Positions 23,504 through 36,274 are shown, counted from the first letter of the stretch. The stretch is 64,000 nucleotides of DNA from Pseudonocardia thermophila (GCF_900142365.1 NZ_FRAP01000019.1:1-64000); one strand, 5' to 3'. The notes: generated from the sequence alone by a model not told the origin. Program-made: numbers and translations.

Positions 23504-25114
23504 CTAGCCTACGAACCCGCCGGAACCCGCCCATCCCAAGGCCAGGGTCGGCAGCACACCCAGCAGGAGCGTGACGAGCACGCCCAGGGTGATGGCCACC
23601 GTCGTGAAGGCCCCGGGCACCACCACCGACGGTCCGTCGGCAGGCGGTTCGCTGAAGTACATCAGCACGACCAGGCGCAGGTAGAAGAACGCCGCGACGG
23701 CGCTCGCCACCAGCGCGATCACCACCAGCACCGCCCCACCGGCACCGAGCGCCGCGGAGAACACCGCGAACTTGGACGTGAACCCGCTGGTCAGCGGGAT
23801 ACCGGCGAGGGCGAGCAGCAGGAAGGTCATCACCCCGGCGAGCACGGGCGAGCGCTTCGCCAGCCCCGCCCACCGCGACATCGCGGTGGCCTCACCGTCG
23901 GCGTCGCGCACCAGGCTGATCACGCCGAACACCGCGATCGTGGTGAAGCCGTAGGCGAGCAGGTAGAACAGCGTGCCCGACACGCCCTCCTCGGTGACCG
24001 CCATCGCGCCCAGCAGGATGAAGCCGGCGTGCGCGATCGACGAGTACGCGATCATGCGCTTCACGTCGGTCTGCGCGAGCCCGAGCACCGCACCGACGAC
24101 CATCGAGATGACCGCGACGACCCACAGCACCGGGGTCCAGTCCCACCGCGCGTCGCCGAACGCCACGTACAGCACGCGGGCGATCCCGCCGAAGGCCGCC
24201 ACCTTCGTGCACGCCGCCATGAACGCGGTCACCGGGGTGGGCGCGCCCTGGTAGACGTCCGGGGTCCAGGTGTGGAACGGCGCCACCGAACCCTTGAACA
24301 GCAGGCCGACGACCAGTAGGGCCAGACCGGCGAACAGCAGGGAGTCGGACCGGGTCGACGTGGCGAGCGAATCGCTGATCTCGGCGAACCGGATCGTGCC
24401 GGAGTAGCCGTAGATCAGCGCGAGACCGTAGAGGAAGAACGCCGAGGCGAACGCGCCGAGCAGGAAGTACTTGACCGCCGCCTCCTGCGACAGCAGCCGG
24501 CGCCGCCGCGCCAGCCCGCACATCAGGTACAGCGGCAGCGACAGGACCTCGAGCGCGATGAACATCGTCAGCAGGTCGTTGGCCGCGACGAAGGTCATCA
24601 TGCCGCCCAGCGCGAACAGCATGAGCGGGAAGACCTCGGTCTGCATCGTCGGCGCCTGGTCCGGCGCGCCGTAGCCGCGGTCCTCGCTCGTGCCGGGCGC
24701 CGCGCTGACCGGCTTGCCGCCGCCGACCGCGGCCCGCTCCATGGCTGAGGCCACGATCGCACCGCCGGGCTCGACGGACCGGTCGGCGATCAGCAGGACG
24801 CTGGCCAGCCCGAGCGCGAGCAGGGTGCCCCACAGGAACATCGCGGGGCGGTCCACCGAGAGCGCACCCGCGATGGTGACGGCGTTGGTCTCGCCCACCG
24901 CGGTGAGGTCCTCAGCGGTGGTGCCGCTGGCGTGCACGCCGAGCGCCACTCCGGCCGCGGCGATCGCCACGACCGACAGGACGACCTGCGAGGGCCACCG
25001 CTGGTGGCGCGGGAGGAACGCCTCCAGCAGCACGGCGATGCACGCCGCGCCCAGGATGATCAGAAGCGGCAGCAGCGCCCCGTAGTTGATCTCGGGGACG
25101 GTGAGCGGGGTCAT
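23504..25114 (-). CDS. nuoN: NADH-quinone oxidoreductase subunit N
   Basis: 536 residues, about 14 transmembrane helices. It is an antiporter-like proton-pumping subunit of complex I: the core LEVLSLPLYLMCGLARRR (key Glu), LLFKGSVAPFHTWTPDVYQG (key Lys) and DVKRMIAYSSIAHAGFILLG are all present. An insertion around residues 95-150 (SAMERAAVGGGKPVSAAPGT region) is polar and is longer than in E. coli. Start overlaps the nuoM stop (ATGA). Confidence 0.96.
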   Translation of the reverse strand: MTPLTVPEINYGALLPLLIILGAACIAVLLEAFLPRHQRWPSQVVLSVVAIAAAGVALGVHASGTTAEDLTAVGETNAVTIAGALSVDRPAMFLWGTLLALGLASVLLIADRSVEPGGAIVASAMERAAVGGGKPVSAAPGTSEDRGYGAPDQAPTMQTEVFPLMLFALGGMMTFVAANDLLTMFIALEVLSLPLYLMCGLARRRRLLSQEAAVKYFLLGAFASAFFLYGLALIYGYSGTIRFAEISDSLATSTRSDSLLFAGLALLVVGLLFKGSVAPFHTWTPDVYQGAPTPVTAFMAACTKVAAFGGIARVLYVAFGDARWDWTPVLWVVAVISMVVGAVLGLAQTDVKRMIAYSSIAHAGFILLGAMAVTEEGVSGTLFYLLAYGFTTIAVFGVISLVRDADGEATAMSRWAGLAKRSPVLAGVMTFLLLALAGIPLTSGFTSKFAVFSAALGAGGAVLVVIALVASAVAAFFYLRLVVLMYFSEPPADGPSVVVPGAFTTVAITLGVLVTLLLGVLPTLALGWAGSGGFVG

Positions 25115-26706
25115 CGGGTGGCTCCCACCGGGTCGACCAGACCCACTTCGGTCAGCGTGGACTGCACGGACGGGTTGATCACGTCGAGGACCGGCCCGGG
25201 GAAGAACCCGAGCAGGATGATCAGCACGATCAGCGGGGTCAGCACGGCGATCTCGCGCTTGCCCAGGTCGGTGAAGGACGTGCGGCCCTTCTCCGCCGCA
25301 GCGACCGGGTCGATCACGGTGCCCGGCCCGCCGGCCGCGCCCAGCACGGCCGTGCCGCGCAGCGGGCCCTGCATGGTGCGCTGGTAGAGCCAGAGCACGT
25401 ACAGGGCGGCGACGATGATGCCGACGGTCGCGAGGATCGTGAACACCGGCTCACGCGGGAACGATCCGATCAGCACCAGGAACTCGCTGACGAACGAGTT
25501 GGTGCCCGGCAGCGCCAGCGACGCGAGCACGGCCACGAGGAACGTGCCGGCCAGCAGCGGCGCCACCTTGTGCACGCCGCCGTAGTCGGCGACGAGCGTC
25601 GAGCCGCCGCGGACGATCAGCAGGCCGATCACGATGAACAGCAGGCCGGTCGAGATGCCGTGGTTGACCATGTACAGCGTCGAACCGGCGAACGCCTGCG
25701 TGGAGAAGGCGAAGATGCCCAGCGCGATGAACCCGAAGTGGGCGATCGACGTGTAGGGCACGAACCGCTTCAGGTCCTTCTGGCCGATCGCCACCATGCC
25801 CGCGTACAGGATGCCGATCACCGCCAGGACCAGCACCAGCGGCGCGAGCCGCTGCGAGGCCAGCGGGAACAGCGGCAGGCAGTAGCGCAGGAAGCCGAAC
25901 GTGCCGACCTTGTCGAGCACGCCGACGAGCAGCACGCCCGCCCCGACCGGGGCCTGCTGGCCCGCGTCGGGCAGCCAGGTGTGGAACGGCACCAGCGGCG
26001 CCTTGATCGCGAAGGCGACGAAGAAGCCGAGGAACAGCCAGATCTGCGTGGACTCCGGCAGGGTCGCCGCCAGCTGCTGCAGCTCGCCCCAGCTGAACGT
26101 GCCCTGGCCGAGGCGCTGCCCGCTGACGACGAACAGCCCGATCACCGACGCCAGCATGATCAGCCCGCCGAGCAGCGAGTACAGGAAGAACTTCACCGCG
26201 GCGTACTGCCGGCGCGGCCCGCCGAAGCGCCCGATGAGGAAGTACATCGGGATCAGCATGGCCTCGAAGAACACGTAGAACAGGAAGACGTCGGTGGCGG
26301 CGAAGACGCCGACGAGCAGGCCCTGCGTGGCCAGGATCAGCGCCATCAGGCCCGAGACCGTGCGGCCCGCGGGGAGCTTCTCCTCCCACGAGAAGCCCAG
26401 CACGATCGGCACCAGCACCGCGGTCAGCGCGATCATCACCAGCGCGATGCCGTCGACGCCGAGCGCGAACCGGGTGCCGAACGCCGGGATCCAGTCGACC
26501 GCCAGCTCCAGCTGGAACCGGGTGCCGGCCTCGGCGTCGGCCACCGAGTAGGCGAACCAGGCGACGGCCGTGAGCACCAGCTCGACGATCGCGAACGCGA
26601 ACGCGGTGAGCTTCGCGGCGCGCTGGTTGCCCGCCATCGACGCCACCACGGCCGCCCCCACCAGCGGGAGCAGCAGCAGGATCAGGAGCACGATTCCTCC
26701 GCTCAT
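25111..26706 (-). CDS. nuoM: NADH-quinone oxidoreductase subunit M
   Basis: 531 residues, 14 hydrophobic helices. Conserved antiporter features: YVFFEAMLIPMYFLIG (Glu), FAIKAPLVPFHTWLPDAGQQ (Lys), GQKDLKRFVPYTSIAHFGFI (Lys/His). It is the middle proton channel of complex I in the membrane arm. Its ATG overlaps the stop of a 19-codon mini-ORF that in turn overlaps the nuoL stop. A polar stretch near the C-terminus (AAEKGRTSFTDLGKREI) is cytoplasmic. Confidence 0.96.
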   Translation of the reverse strand: MSGGIVLLILLLLPLVGAAVVASMAGNQRAAKLTAFAFAIVELVLTAVAWFAYSVADAEAGTRFQLELAVDWIPAFGTRFALGVDGIALVMIALTAVLVPIVLGFSWEEKLPAGRTVSGLMALILATQGLLVGVFAATDVFLFYVFFEAMLIPMYFLIGRFGGPRRQYAAVKFFLYSLLGGLIMLASVIGLFVVSGQRLGQGTFSWGELQQLAATLPESTQIWLFLGFFVAFAIKAPLVPFHTWLPDAGQQAPVGAGVLLVGVLDKVGTFGFLRYCLPLFPLASQRLAPLVLVLAVIGILYAGMVAIGQKDLKRFVPYTSIAHFGFIALGIFAFSTQAFAGSTLYMVNHGISTGLLFIVIGLLIVRGGSTLVADYGGVHKVAPLLAGTFLVAVLASLALPGTNSFVSEFLVLIGSFPREPVFTILATVGIIVAALYVLWLYQRTMQGPLRGTAVLGAAGGPGTVIDPVAAAEKGRTSFTDLGKREIAVLTPLIVLIILLGFFPGPVLDVINPSVQSTLTEVGLVDPVGATR

Positions 26707-26758
26707 GCCGTATCTCCAGGCGCCCTCGGCGCGGCCCCTTCAGGGAACGCTGACGCGC

Positions 26759-26762
<4 letters not shown>
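26703..26762 (-). CDS. 19-codon mini-ORF bridging nuoL and nuoM (repeat element copy A)
   Basis: Encodes MSASAFPEGAAPRAPGDTA. Its ATG overlaps the nuoL stop and its stop overlaps the nuoM start, both as ATGA. The same peptide in related form ([19 protein letters not shown]) starts the nuoH frame at 31777. The DNA is a structured repeat: on the + strand GGCGCC-CTC-GGCGC and CCCTTCAGGG hairpins near an AACGCTGACGC end. Probably a repeat-derived coupling peptide rather than a functional protein. Confidence 0.5.
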
Positions 26763-28711
<1,949 letters not shown>

Positions 28712-28724
28712 GTGTGCTCGTCTC

Positions 28725-29024
28725 TCAGTACTTGAGCAGGTTCGCGTCGTCGATCGACGAGGACCGACGCGTACGGAAGATCGACATGATGATCGCCAGG
28801 CCGACGACGACCTCCGCGGCGGCCACGACCATCACGAAGAAGGCCATCACCTGGCCGTCCAGCGCGCCGTTCATGCGGGCGAACGTCACCAGCGACAGGT
28901 TCACGGCGTTGAGCATCATCTCGACGCACATGAACACGACGATCGCGTTGCGCCGGACCAGCACCCCGATGGCGCCGATCGAGAACAGCAGCGCCGACAG
29001 GAGCAGGTAGTTCGCGGGGCTCAC
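28725..29024 (-). CDS. nuoK: NADH-quinone oxidoreductase subunit K
   Basis: 99 residues, three helices, standard size. [20 protein letters not shown] carries the first conserved helix, [15 protein letters not shown] holds the key Glu of helix II, and [20 protein letters not shown] the second Glu. It is part of the proton path at the joint between membrane arm and quinone site. Its start overlaps the nuoJ stop (ATGA). Confidence 0.97.
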   Translation of the reverse strand: MSPANYLLLSALLFSIGAIGVLVRRNAIVVFMCVEMMLNAVNLSLVTFARMNGALDGQVMAFFVMVVAAAEVVVGLAIIMSIFRTRRSSSIDDANLLKY

Positions 29025-29836
29025 TGGTCCTCCTCCTCGTCCCGCTTGCCGGTGAGCGCGTGCGCGTCCGGCTCCGGCTGGCCGGCGGGCTCGATCGGGG
29101 TGGCGTCGATGATCGACGAGATCGACTCCGGCGCGATCGAGCCGTCGGGCAGCAGCGCAGGCACCGCTACCGAGTTGCCGGTGGCGAACACACCCGGGCC
29201 GGGCAGCGGGGAGATCCGGTCGTGCTCGCCGCGCAGCCGGGCGACGACGGTCGCGCGCTGGCCGCGCTTGTTGCGGCCCTTGGTCTGCGCGTAGGCCAGC
29301 ACCATCGCGCCGAGCGCCGCGGTGATCAGCAGCGCCGAGGTGAGCTCGAACGCGAACAGGTACTCGGTGAAGATCAGCGCACCGATGTTGTGCACGTTGC
29401 GGCCCGCCGCGTCCTCCGGCGAGAGCCCGATCGACGGCGCGGAGAACAGCGCCCCGCCGACCGCGCCGAGCAGCAGCGCGGCGAAGCCGATGCCGAACAG
29501 GGTGGCGGCCACTCGCTGTCCGCGCAGCACCTCGACCACGGAGTCGGAGCTCTCCCGGCCGACGAGCATCAGCACGAACAGGAACAGCATCATCACGGCG
29601 CCCGTGTAGACGATGATCTGCACGAAGCCGAGGAACGGTGCGCCCTGGATGATGTAGAGCACCGCGAGCGAGAGCATCGTCCCGGCCAGGCAGAGCGCCG
29701 AGTGCACGGCGTTGCGCGCGAGGACCACGCCGAGGGCACCGAGCAGGGCGAGCGCGCCCATGATCCAGAACGTGATCGACTCGCCGAGGCCGATGACCTC
29801 GCCGGCCGGTGCCTGTGCGAGCAGCTCGATCGTCAC
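29021..29836 (-). CDS. nuoJ: NADH-quinone oxidoreductase subunit J
   Basis: 271 residues from GTG 29836, which overlaps the nuoI stop (GTGA); the frame stays open upstream inside nuoI but that is not coding. Five helices: [56 protein letters not shown] (the conserved pi-bulge helix), and [21 protein letters not shown] long polar C-terminal tail of about 85 residues, including [20 protein letters not shown], is typical of actinobacterial NuoJ. Confidence 0.95.
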   Translation of the reverse strand: MTIELLAQAPAGEVIGLGESITFWIMGALALLGALGVVLARNAVHSALCLAGTMLSLAVLYIIQGAPFLGFVQIIVYTGAVMMLFLFVLMLVGRESSDSVVEVLRGQRVAATLFGIGFAALLLGAVGGALFSAPSIGLSPEDAAGRNVHNIGALIFTEYLFAFELTSALLITAALGAMVLAYAQTKGRNKRGQRATVVARLRGEHDRISPLPGPGVFATGNSVAVPALLPDGSIAPESISSIIDATPIEPAGQPEPDAHALTGKRDEEEDQ

Positions 29837-30375
29837 TTGACCTGCTCCCCCACCGGATCGGACCTGTGCCCGGCCTTGGCCAGCTCCGGGCCCTTGACGT
29901 AGTAGTCCTGCTCGTCGTCGCCGAGCCGCATCGGGTGCGGCGGCGCCTCCATGCCCGGCAGGAGCGGCGCGAGCAGCTGCTCCTTCGTGTAGATCAGGTC
30001 CTGCCGGTTGTCGTCGGCCAGCTCGTAGAAGTTCGTCATCGTGAGCGACCGGGTCGGGCAGGCCTCGATGCACAGGCCGCAGCCGATGCAGCGCAGGTAG
30101 TTGATCTGGTAGACCTTGCCGTACCGCTCACCCGGGGAGTAGCGCTCCTCCTCGGTGTTGTCGCCGCCCTCGACGTAGATCGCGTCCGCCGGGCAGGCCC
30201 AGGCGCACAGCTCGCACCCGACGCACTTCTCCAGCCCGTCCGGGTGGCGGTTGAGCTGGTGGCGGCCGTGGTAACGGGGTGCGGCAGGCGGGAAGTCCTC
30301 CGGGTACTCCTCGGTGACGACCTTCTTGAACATCGTCGAGAAGGTGACGCCGAAGCCCTTGAAGAACTCAAACAT
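29833..30375 (-). CDS. nuoI: NADH-quinone oxidoreductase subunit I (2x 4Fe-4S)
   Basis: 180 residues. Two ferredoxin-type motifs bind clusters N6a and N6b: [16 protein letters not shown] and [16 protein letters not shown]. The N-terminal helix [17 protein letters not shown] packs on the membrane arm. It passes electrons toward the quinone. The start overlaps the nuoH stop by 8 bases, and its stop overlaps nuoJ. Confidence 0.97.
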   Translation of the reverse strand: MFEFFKGFGVTFSTMFKKVVTEEYPEDFPPAAPRYHGRHQLNRHPDGLEKCVGCELCAWACPADAIYVEGGDNTEEERYSPGERYGKVYQINYLRCIGCGLCIEACPTRSLTMTNFYELADDNRQDLIYTKEQLLAPLLPGMEAPPHPMRLGDDEQDYYVKGPELAKAGHRSDPVGEQVK

Positions 30376-31777
30376 CGTCGTTCTCCTTCGCGGATGCGCC
30401 CACGGCGGCGGGTCGCGCCGACGGGGCGTCGACGGCCGCGTGACGCGGCTTGCGGCGCTTGCGTTCGGGCACGGACAGATCGAGGGGCGGCACCGGGTAG
30501 TCGGAGGCCAGCTCGACGGTGGGCTCGGTCTGGACCTGGCGGTCGGGCACGGCGAACGCGATCGCCAGCACGATCACCAGCGCGATCGCGACCGTGATCA
30601 GCACGCCGGTCACGCCGAAGCCGCTCTGGCGCATCGTGCGGATGGCGAAGACCGCGAGGATCCACAGCAGGCTGCCCGGCACCAGGACCTTCCAGCCCAG
30701 CCGCATGAACTGGTCGTAGCGCAGCCGGGGCAGGGTGCCGCGCAGCCAGATGAAGACGAACAGGAAGACCAGCGTCTTGACGATGAACGCCAGGAACTGG
30801 ATCCAGCCGTTGTTGAACCCGTCCCACAGCGCCGGCAGCCACGGGATCTGCCCGCCGCCGAGGAACAGCGTGGTCGCCATCGCCGAGACCGTGACCATGT
30901 TGACGTACTCGGCGAGGAAGAACAGCGCGAACTTCAGCGAGCTGTACTCGGTGTGGAACCCACCGACGAGCTCCGACTCGGCCTCCGGGAGGTCGAAGGG
31001 GGCGCGGTTGGTCTCACCGACCATCGAGATCACGAAGACCACGAAGCTGGGCGCCAGCAGGATCGCGTTCCAGCCGAACTCCTGGCCGGCCACGATGTCG
31101 GCCGTGGAGAGCGAGCCGGCGTAGAGGATCACGCCGACGATCGACAGGCCGAGCGCGATCTCGTAGGAGATCACCTGCGCCGCCGAGCGCAGCGCGCCGA
31201 GCAGCGGGTACGGGGAGCCCGACGACCAGCCGGCGAGCACGATCCCGTAGACGCCGACCGAGCTGCAGGCCAGCACGACCAGCACCCCGACGGGGAGATC
31301 GACCAGCTGCAGGACGGTCTCCTCGCCGAAGATCGAGACCTTGCCGCCGAACGGGATCACGGAGAAGGCGACGAAGGCCGGGATCGTGGAGATGACCGGC
31401 GCGATGAAGTACACGCGCTTGTCGGCCATCACCGGCATGATGTCTTCCTTGAAGGCCAGTTTGAGGCCGTCGGCGAGGCTCTGCAGCCACCCGTTCGGGC
31501 CGACCCGGTTGGGCCCCGGACGCTGCTGCATCCGGGCCACGACCTTGCGCTCCCAGTTGATCATGAAGAGCGTCAGCACCACGCCGAGGGCGAACAGCGC
31601 GACGACCTTCAGCAGGATCAGCCAGAGCGGGTCGTCGGCCAGCAGGCGCTGAGTCTCGGTCATCCCGTCGACCTGCGCCTGCGCCAACCACGCGCCGGCA
31701 CCCGCAGACCACGCGTTCATGCTGTGCTCTCCCAGCGCCTCCGGCGCAAGCCCTGCGGGCAACGCTGACGCACTCAT
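30368..31777 (-). CDS. nuoH: NADH-quinone oxidoreductase subunit H
   Basis: 469 residues if read from the ATG at 31777 that overlaps the nuoG stop (ATGA). The first 19 residues come from a repeat element, and the ancestral start may be MNAWSAG at residue 20 or METQ-like GMTETQ near residue 39. Eight helices; quinone-site motifs are [31 protein letters not shown], and [22 protein letters not shown]-terminal basic extension ([15 protein letters not shown]) is present. It forms the quinone chamber with NuoB and NuoD. Confidence 0.95.
   Translation of the reverse strand: MSASALPAGLAPEALGEHSMNAWSAGAGAWLAQAQVDGMTETQRLLADDPLWLILLKVVALFALGVVLTLFMINWERKVVARMQQRPGPNRVGPNGWLQSLADGLKLAFKEDIMPVMADKRVYFIAPVISTIPAFVAFSVIPFGGKVSIFGEETVLQLVDLPVGVLVVLACSSVGVYGIVLAGWSSGSPYPLLGALRSAAQVISYEIALGLSIVGVILYAGSLSTADIVAGQEFGWNAILLAPSFVVFVISMVGETNRAPFDLPEAESELVGGFHTEYSSLKFALFFLAEYVNMVTVSAMATTLFLGGGQIPWLPALWDGFNNGWIQFLAFIVKTLVFLFVFIWLRGTLPRLRYDQFMRLGWKVLVPGSLLWILAVFAIRTMRQSGFGVTGVLITVAIALVIVLAIAFAVPDRQVQTEPTVELASDYPVPPLDLSVPERKRRKPRHAAVDAPSARPAAVGASAKENDDV
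31729..31777 (-). repeat. palindromic repeat element copy B at the nuoG/nuoH junction
   Basis: On the + strand: CAGCGCC-TCC-GGCGC, then GCCC-TGC-GGGC, then AACGCTGACGC, so two small hairpins can sit inside a CAGCG/CGCTG outer stem. Copy A at 26703-26762 keeps both inner hairpins although bases differ (CCCT-TC-AGGG for the second). On the coding strand it gives residues 1-17 of NuoH. Confidence 0.6.
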
Positions 31778-34224
31778 GCAGACACCCCCACCAGATCACC
31801 GTGTCCGGCGCCGAGCGTGGCGCGCACACGGGAGTTCTCGGCGTTGCCCGGCAGCCACACCACACCGTCGGGCAGGTCGGCCAGCTCCACCGGCAGCGTG
31901 ATCGAGCCGCGCTCGGTGCGGACCGTGGCCGGCGCGCCCTCGGTGAGCCCGAGCCGCTCCGCCGTGGCCGCGTTGACCCGCAGCAGGGCGGGCCGCGCGG
32001 TGCCGGCCAGCGCCGGCTCGTCGACCGACATCGACGAGGCGTCGAGCAGCTGGCGCCAGGTCGCGAGCACGGCCTGGCCGAAGCCCGGTACCGACGGCAC
32101 CCCGGCCTCGACCGTGGGCGGTGCCGCCTTCCGCTCGACCGTGCCGAGGCGGGCCAGCTCGCCGGCCGCGGCGGCCGGGGTCTGGGTGAACAGGTCGGCG
32201 TCCATCTCGACGGCCAGCGTGTCGAGCACGCGGCAGTCGGGCAGCACGCCGCTCGGGTCCAGCGCCGGCTCCCAGGACCGCAGCCGGCCCTCCCAGTTCA
32301 GGTAGCTGCCGGCGCGCTGCGCGTCCGGCGCCACCGGCAGCACGACGTCGGCCAGCTCGGTGACCGCCGAGGTGTGCATCTCCAGGCTGACCAGGAACCC
32401 GACCTCGCGCAGCCCGTCGAGGGCAGCGGCCGGGTCGGCCAGGTCGTTCGGGTCGAGCCCGCCGACGACCAGCGCCGACAGGTCGCCGATCGCGGCCGCG
32501 GCGAGGATCTCGTCGGTGTCGCGGCCGACGGTCGCGGGGATCGACCCGGCCGGCAGGCCCCAGGCCTTCTCGATCTCGGCCCGGGCCGCGGCGTCGGTGA
32601 CCAGGCGGCCACCGGGCAGCAGGTTCGGCGCCGCACCGGCGTCCAGCGCGCCGCGCTCGCCCGCCCGGCGCGGGATCCAGCCGATGGTGGCGCCGGTGCT
32701 GGCGGCGACCACCGACACGGCCGAGTACAGGCCGGAGACCTCCGCGGCCCGCTCGCCCACGAGGATCACCGCGCCCGGCTCGGAGAGCGCCGCGACGACG
32801 TCGGCCGGCAGATCCCGCAGAACCGCCGCCTCCGCACCGGGCACCGCCGGGATGAGGTTGTCCTTGGCGGCCGGGGCGGCCGAGCCGAGCGACTGCGACG
32901 TGCGCTCCACGGCCGGGGTGGTCCACTGGCCGAGGTGGTAGACGCGCTGCCCGCGCTTGCGGGCCGCCTTGCGCAGCCGCAGGTAGACGATCGGCGCCTC
33001 CTCCTCCGGCTCCAGCGCGACGCACAGCACCGTGGGCGCGGCCTCGAGCTTGGTGAAGCTGAGGTGGTCCGGGGTGGTGCCGACGACGTGCGCGGCGAGG
33101 AAGTCCAGCTCCTCCGCCGAGTGCGGGCGGGCCCGGAAGTCGACGTCGTTGGTGCCGGCGGCGACGCGGGCGAACTTGGCGTAGGCGTAGGCGTCCTCGA
33201 CGGTGAGCCGGCCACCGGCCAGCACCCCGATCCCCGCAGCCTCCTTCGCCGCGAGCAGACCCTTGGCCGCCACGGCGAGCGCATCGGTCCACGACGTCTC
33301 GTGGAGCTCGCCGTCCTCACGGCGCACCATCGGCCGGGTGATGCGCCCCGCGGAGGTCAGGTAGCGGAAGGCGAACCGGGACCGGTCGTCCAGCCACTCC
33401 TCGTTGACCTCGGGGTCGTTGCCGGCGAGCCGGCGCATCACCACGCCGCGACGGGTGTCGACGCGGATCGCCGAGCCGCTGGAGTCGAACTCCGCGACGC
33501 CCGGGGTCGACTTCAGGTCGAACGGCCGCGACCGGAACCGGTAGGCCGCGCTGGTGAGCGCGCCGACCGGGCAGATCTGGATGGTGTTCCCGGAGAAGTA
33601 GCTCTGGAACGGCTTGTCCGCCGCGGTGCCGATCTGCTGCTGCGCGCCGCGCTCGAGCAGGTCGATGAACGGATCACCGGCGATCTCCTCGGAGAACCGG
33701 GTGCAGCGCTGGCAGAGCACGCAGCGCTCGCGGTCCAGCAGCACCTGGGTGGAGATCGCCAGCGGCTTCGGGAAGGTCCGCTTCTTCTCCAGGAACCGGG
33801 AGTCGGCCCGCCCGGTGGTCATCGCCTGGTTCTGCAGCGGGCACTCACCGCCCTTGTCGCAGATCGGGCAGTCCAGCGGGTGGTTGATGAGCAGCAGCTC
33901 CATCACGCCCGCCTGCGCCTTCGCGGCCACCGGCGAGGTGTGCTGGGTGCGCACGACCATGCCGTCGGCCACCGTCATGGTGCAGCTGGCCTGCGGCTTC
34001 GGCATCGGTCGGCCGCCCAGCTCCACCTCGACCAGGCACTGCCGGCACGCCCCGGCGGGATCGAGCAGCGGGTGGTCGCAGAACCGCGGCACGATGATCC
34101 CCAGCCGCTCGCACGTGCGGATGAGGATCTCGCCCTTCGGGGCGATCACCTCCCGGCCGTCGATCGTGAGCCGGACGTGCCCCTCGGGGACGGGCGCCTT
34201 CTGCTCGTCGGGTGCCAGTGTCAT
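31774..34224 (-). CDS. nuoG: NADH-quinone oxidoreductase subunit G
   Basis: 816 residues. The N-terminal 2Fe-2S domain ([20 protein letters not shown]) is followed by the N4/N5 clusters ([40 protein letters not shown]), then the molybdopterin-oxidoreductase-like domain ([33 protein letters not shown]). The cluster N7 cysteine set (CxxCxxxC...C after residue 225) is not evident: [18 protein letters not shown] lacks Cys. That suggests N7 is absent here. It is the electron wire from NuoF to NuoI. Start overlaps the nuoF stop. Confidence 0.95.
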   Translation of the reverse strand: MTLAPDEQKAPVPEGHVRLTIDGREVIAPKGEILIRTCERLGIIVPRFCDHPLLDPAGACRQCLVEVELGGRPMPKPQASCTMTVADGMVVRTQHTSPVAAKAQAGVMELLLINHPLDCPICDKGGECPLQNQAMTTGRADSRFLEKKRTFPKPLAISTQVLLDRERCVLCQRCTRFSEEIAGDPFIDLLERGAQQQIGTAADKPFQSYFSGNTIQICPVGALTSAAYRFRSRPFDLKSTPGVAEFDSSGSAIRVDTRRGVVMRRLAGNDPEVNEEWLDDRSRFAFRYLTSAGRITRPMVRREDGELHETSWTDALAVAAKGLLAAKEAAGIGVLAGGRLTVEDAYAYAKFARVAAGTNDVDFRARPHSAEELDFLAAHVVGTTPDHLSFTKLEAAPTVLCVALEPEEEAPIVYLRLRKAARKRGQRVYHLGQWTTPAVERTSQSLGSAAPAAKDNLIPAVPGAEAAVLRDLPADVVAALSEPGAVILVGERAAEVSGLYSAVSVVAASTGATIGWIPRRAGERGALDAGAAPNLLPGGRLVTDAAARAEIEKAWGLPAGSIPATVGRDTDEILAAAAIGDLSALVVGGLDPNDLADPAAALDGLREVGFLVSLEMHTSAVTELADVVLPVAPDAQRAGSYLNWEGRLRSWEPALDPSGVLPDCRVLDTLAVEMDADLFTQTPAAAAGELARLGTVERKAAPPTVEAGVPSVPGFGQAVLATWRQLLDASSMSVDEPALAGTARPALLRVNAATAERLGLTEGAPATVRTERGSITLPVELADLPDGVVWLPGNAENSRVRATLGAGHGDLVGVSA

Positions 34225-35537
34225 GCGGAGGCTCCGGAAAGCTCGGCCAGCTGCTCCGGGCGCGCGACCGCGGGCTGCGCCGCGATCAGGTCCAGGAACT
34301 CGTGGCGGAAGTACTTGATCGCGCTGGTGATCGGGCTGGTCGCACCGTCACCGAGGGCGCAGAACGAGCGGCCGAGGATGTTGTCGCAGATGTCGAGCAT
34401 CGTGTCGATGTCTTCCTCGGTGCCCTGGCCGTGCACCATCCGCTCGAGGATCTGCACCAGCCAGTAGGTGCCCTCCCGGCAGGGCGTGCACTTGCCGCAG
34501 CTCTCGTGCTTGTAGAACTCGGTCCACTTCATGACCGCCCACGGCACGCTGACGGTCTCGTTGAAGACCTGCACCGCCGTGGTGCCGAGCATCGAGCCGG
34601 CGGCGGCCGCGCCCTCGAAGTCCAGCGGCACGTCGAGGTGCTCCGCGGTGAACAGCGGAGTGGAGGAGCCACCCGGCGTCCAGAACTTCAGCGGGATGCC
34701 GTCCTTCATCCCGCCGGCCATGTCCAGCAGCTCGCGCAGCGTGATGCCCAGCGGGGCCTCGTACTGGCCGGGCCGCTCCACGTGCCCGGAGATCGAGTAG
34801 ATCTTCGGGCCCGGGCTCTGCTCGGTGCCCATCGACCGGAACCACTCGCTGCCGCCCGCCACGATGTGGGGAACCGAGGCGATGGTCTCGACGTTGTTCA
34901 CCACAGTGGGCGAGGCGTACAGCCCGGACGTCGCCGGGAACGGCGGCTTGAGCCGCGGCTGGCCGCGCTTGCCCTCCAACGAGTCGAGCAACGCGGTCTC
35001 CTCACCGCAGATGTAGGCACCGGCACCCGCATGCACCACGATGTCCAGGTCGAAGCCCGAACCGAGGATGTCCTTGCCCAGGTATCCCTTGGCGTAGGCC
35101 TCCTCGACGGCGTGACGCACCCGGCGGATCGGGTGCAGGGCCTCACCGCGCACGTAGATCGCGCAGAAGTTCGCGCGGATCGCGTAGCAGGTGATGATGC
35201 AGCCCTCGATCAGCGAGTGCGGGTCGGCCATCATCGTCGGGATGTCCTTGCAGGTGCCCGGCTCGCCCTCGTCGGCGTTGACCACGAGGTACTTGGGCTT
35301 GGCACCGGGACCGTCCGGTCCCTGCGGGATGAAGCTCCACTTCATCCCCGTCGGGAAGCCCGCGCCGCCGCGGCCGCGCAGCCCGGAGTCCTTCACCAGC
35401 GCGATGATCTGGTCGGGGTGCGCGGTGAGCGCGTGGCGCAGCGCCCGGTAGCCGCCCGCCTGCTCGTACGCCGCCAGGCTCCAGGAGCGCTCCGCCCGCC
35501 AGTTGCGGGTGAGCACCGGGGTCAGTGGATCGGTCAT
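34221..35537 (-). CDS. nuoF: NADH-quinone oxidoreductase subunit F
   Basis: 438 residues. NADH site GLRGRGGAGFPTGMKWSFI, FMN loop VNADEGEPGTCKDIP and GAYICGEETALLDSLEGKRG, and the N3 4Fe-4S motif ESCGKCTPCREGTYW are all intact. It oxidises NADH and feeds electrons to N3 in the peripheral arm. The start codon shares one base with the nuoE stop (TGATG). Confidence 0.97.
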   Translation of the reverse strand: MTDPLTPVLTRNWRAERSWSLAAYEQAGGYRALRHALTAHPDQIIALVKDSGLRGRGGAGFPTGMKWSFIPQGPDGPGAKPKYLVVNADEGEPGTCKDIPTMMADPHSLIEGCIITCYAIRANFCAIYVRGEALHPIRRVRHAVEEAYAKGYLGKDILGSGFDLDIVVHAGAGAYICGEETALLDSLEGKRGQPRLKPPFPATSGLYASPTVVNNVETIASVPHIVAGGSEWFRSMGTEQSPGPKIYSISGHVERPGQYEAPLGITLRELLDMAGGMKDGIPLKFWTPGGSSTPLFTAEHLDVPLDFEGAAAAGSMLGTTAVQVFNETVSVPWAVMKWTEFYKHESCGKCTPCREGTYWLVQILERMVHGQGTEEDIDTMLDICDNILGRSFCALGDGATSPITSAIKYFRHEFLDLIAAQPAVARPEQLAELSGASA

Positions 35538-36274
35538 CAGCTCTTCTCCGGGAGCGCCGGGAATGCGGGCATCTCGTCGGGCAGGGCCGGTGCGGCCCAG
35601 CCGCGCTCGGCGGCCAGCTCGACACCGCGCAGCGTCTCGGGCGCCGCGGACGGGCCCTCCACGCTGGCGGCGAGGTCGGGGTGGAACCCGGCCAGCTCCA
35701 GCTCCGCCGTGCGGAAGTCGGTGAGCGGGGCGCCGCGGGTGGGCGCCGGCTTCTCACCGCGCCGCAGCGCGTCGACCAGCTGTTCGGCCGACTCGACGGT
35801 CTGGTTGTCGAAGTACTCGTAGTTGACCTGGATCACCGGGGCGAAGTCGCAGGCGGCGAGGCACTCGGCCCGCTCGATCGTGATCGATCCGGGGGTGCCC
35901 GGCTCGCCTGCGGTCTCCTCGTGGCCGAGCGGCTTGCCGTCCTCGCCGAGCTTCTCGGCGATCCGCTCGAAGATCGCGTCGCCGCCGAGCGCCGCGCACA
36001 GCGTGTTCGTGCACACGCTGACCAGGTGCTCGCCGCACGGGGTGCGCTTGTACATCGTGTAGAAGGTCGCGACCGCGGACACCTCGGCGGTGGTCAGGTC
36101 CAACGCCTCCGCGCAGTAGCGGATGCCCTCCTGGCTGACGTGGCCCTCGACCGACTGCACCAGGTGCAGCAGCGGCAGCAGCGCCGACCGCGGCTGCGGG
36201 TAGCGCGCGATGATCTCCTTGGTGCGCTGCCGGGTGACCTCGTCGAACGGCGAGCTCCCCTCCGGGGCGGTCAT
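35537..36274 (-). CDS. nuoE: NADH-quinone oxidoreductase subunit E
   Basis: 245 residues from the ATG at 36274, overlapping the nuoD stop (ATGA); the frame stays open upstream but runs antisense-like through nuoD. The thioredoxin-like fold holds the N1a 2Fe-2S cluster: [16 protein letters not shown] and [15 protein letters not shown] give the four Cys. It is longer than E. coli NuoE by an 80-residue Pro/Ala-rich tail ([20 protein letters not shown]), usual in actinobacteria. Confidence 0.95.
   Translation of the reverse strand: MTAPEGSSPFDEVTRQRTKEIIARYPQPRSALLPLLHLVQSVEGHVSQEGIRYCAEALDLTTAEVSAVATFYTMYKRTPCGEHLVSVCTNTLCAALGGDAIFERIAEKLGEDGKPLGHEETAGEPGTPGSITIERAECLAACDFAPVIQVNYEYFDNQTVESAEQLVDALRRGEKPAPTRGAPLTDFRTAELELAGFHPDLAASVEGPSAAPETLRGVELAAERGWAAPALPDEMPAFPALPEKS

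Noticed and set aside
31801-34467. 888-codon plus-strand frame opposite nuoG
   Set aside because: Antisense to a complete, well conserved NuoG; composition is that of a reversed codon-position pattern.
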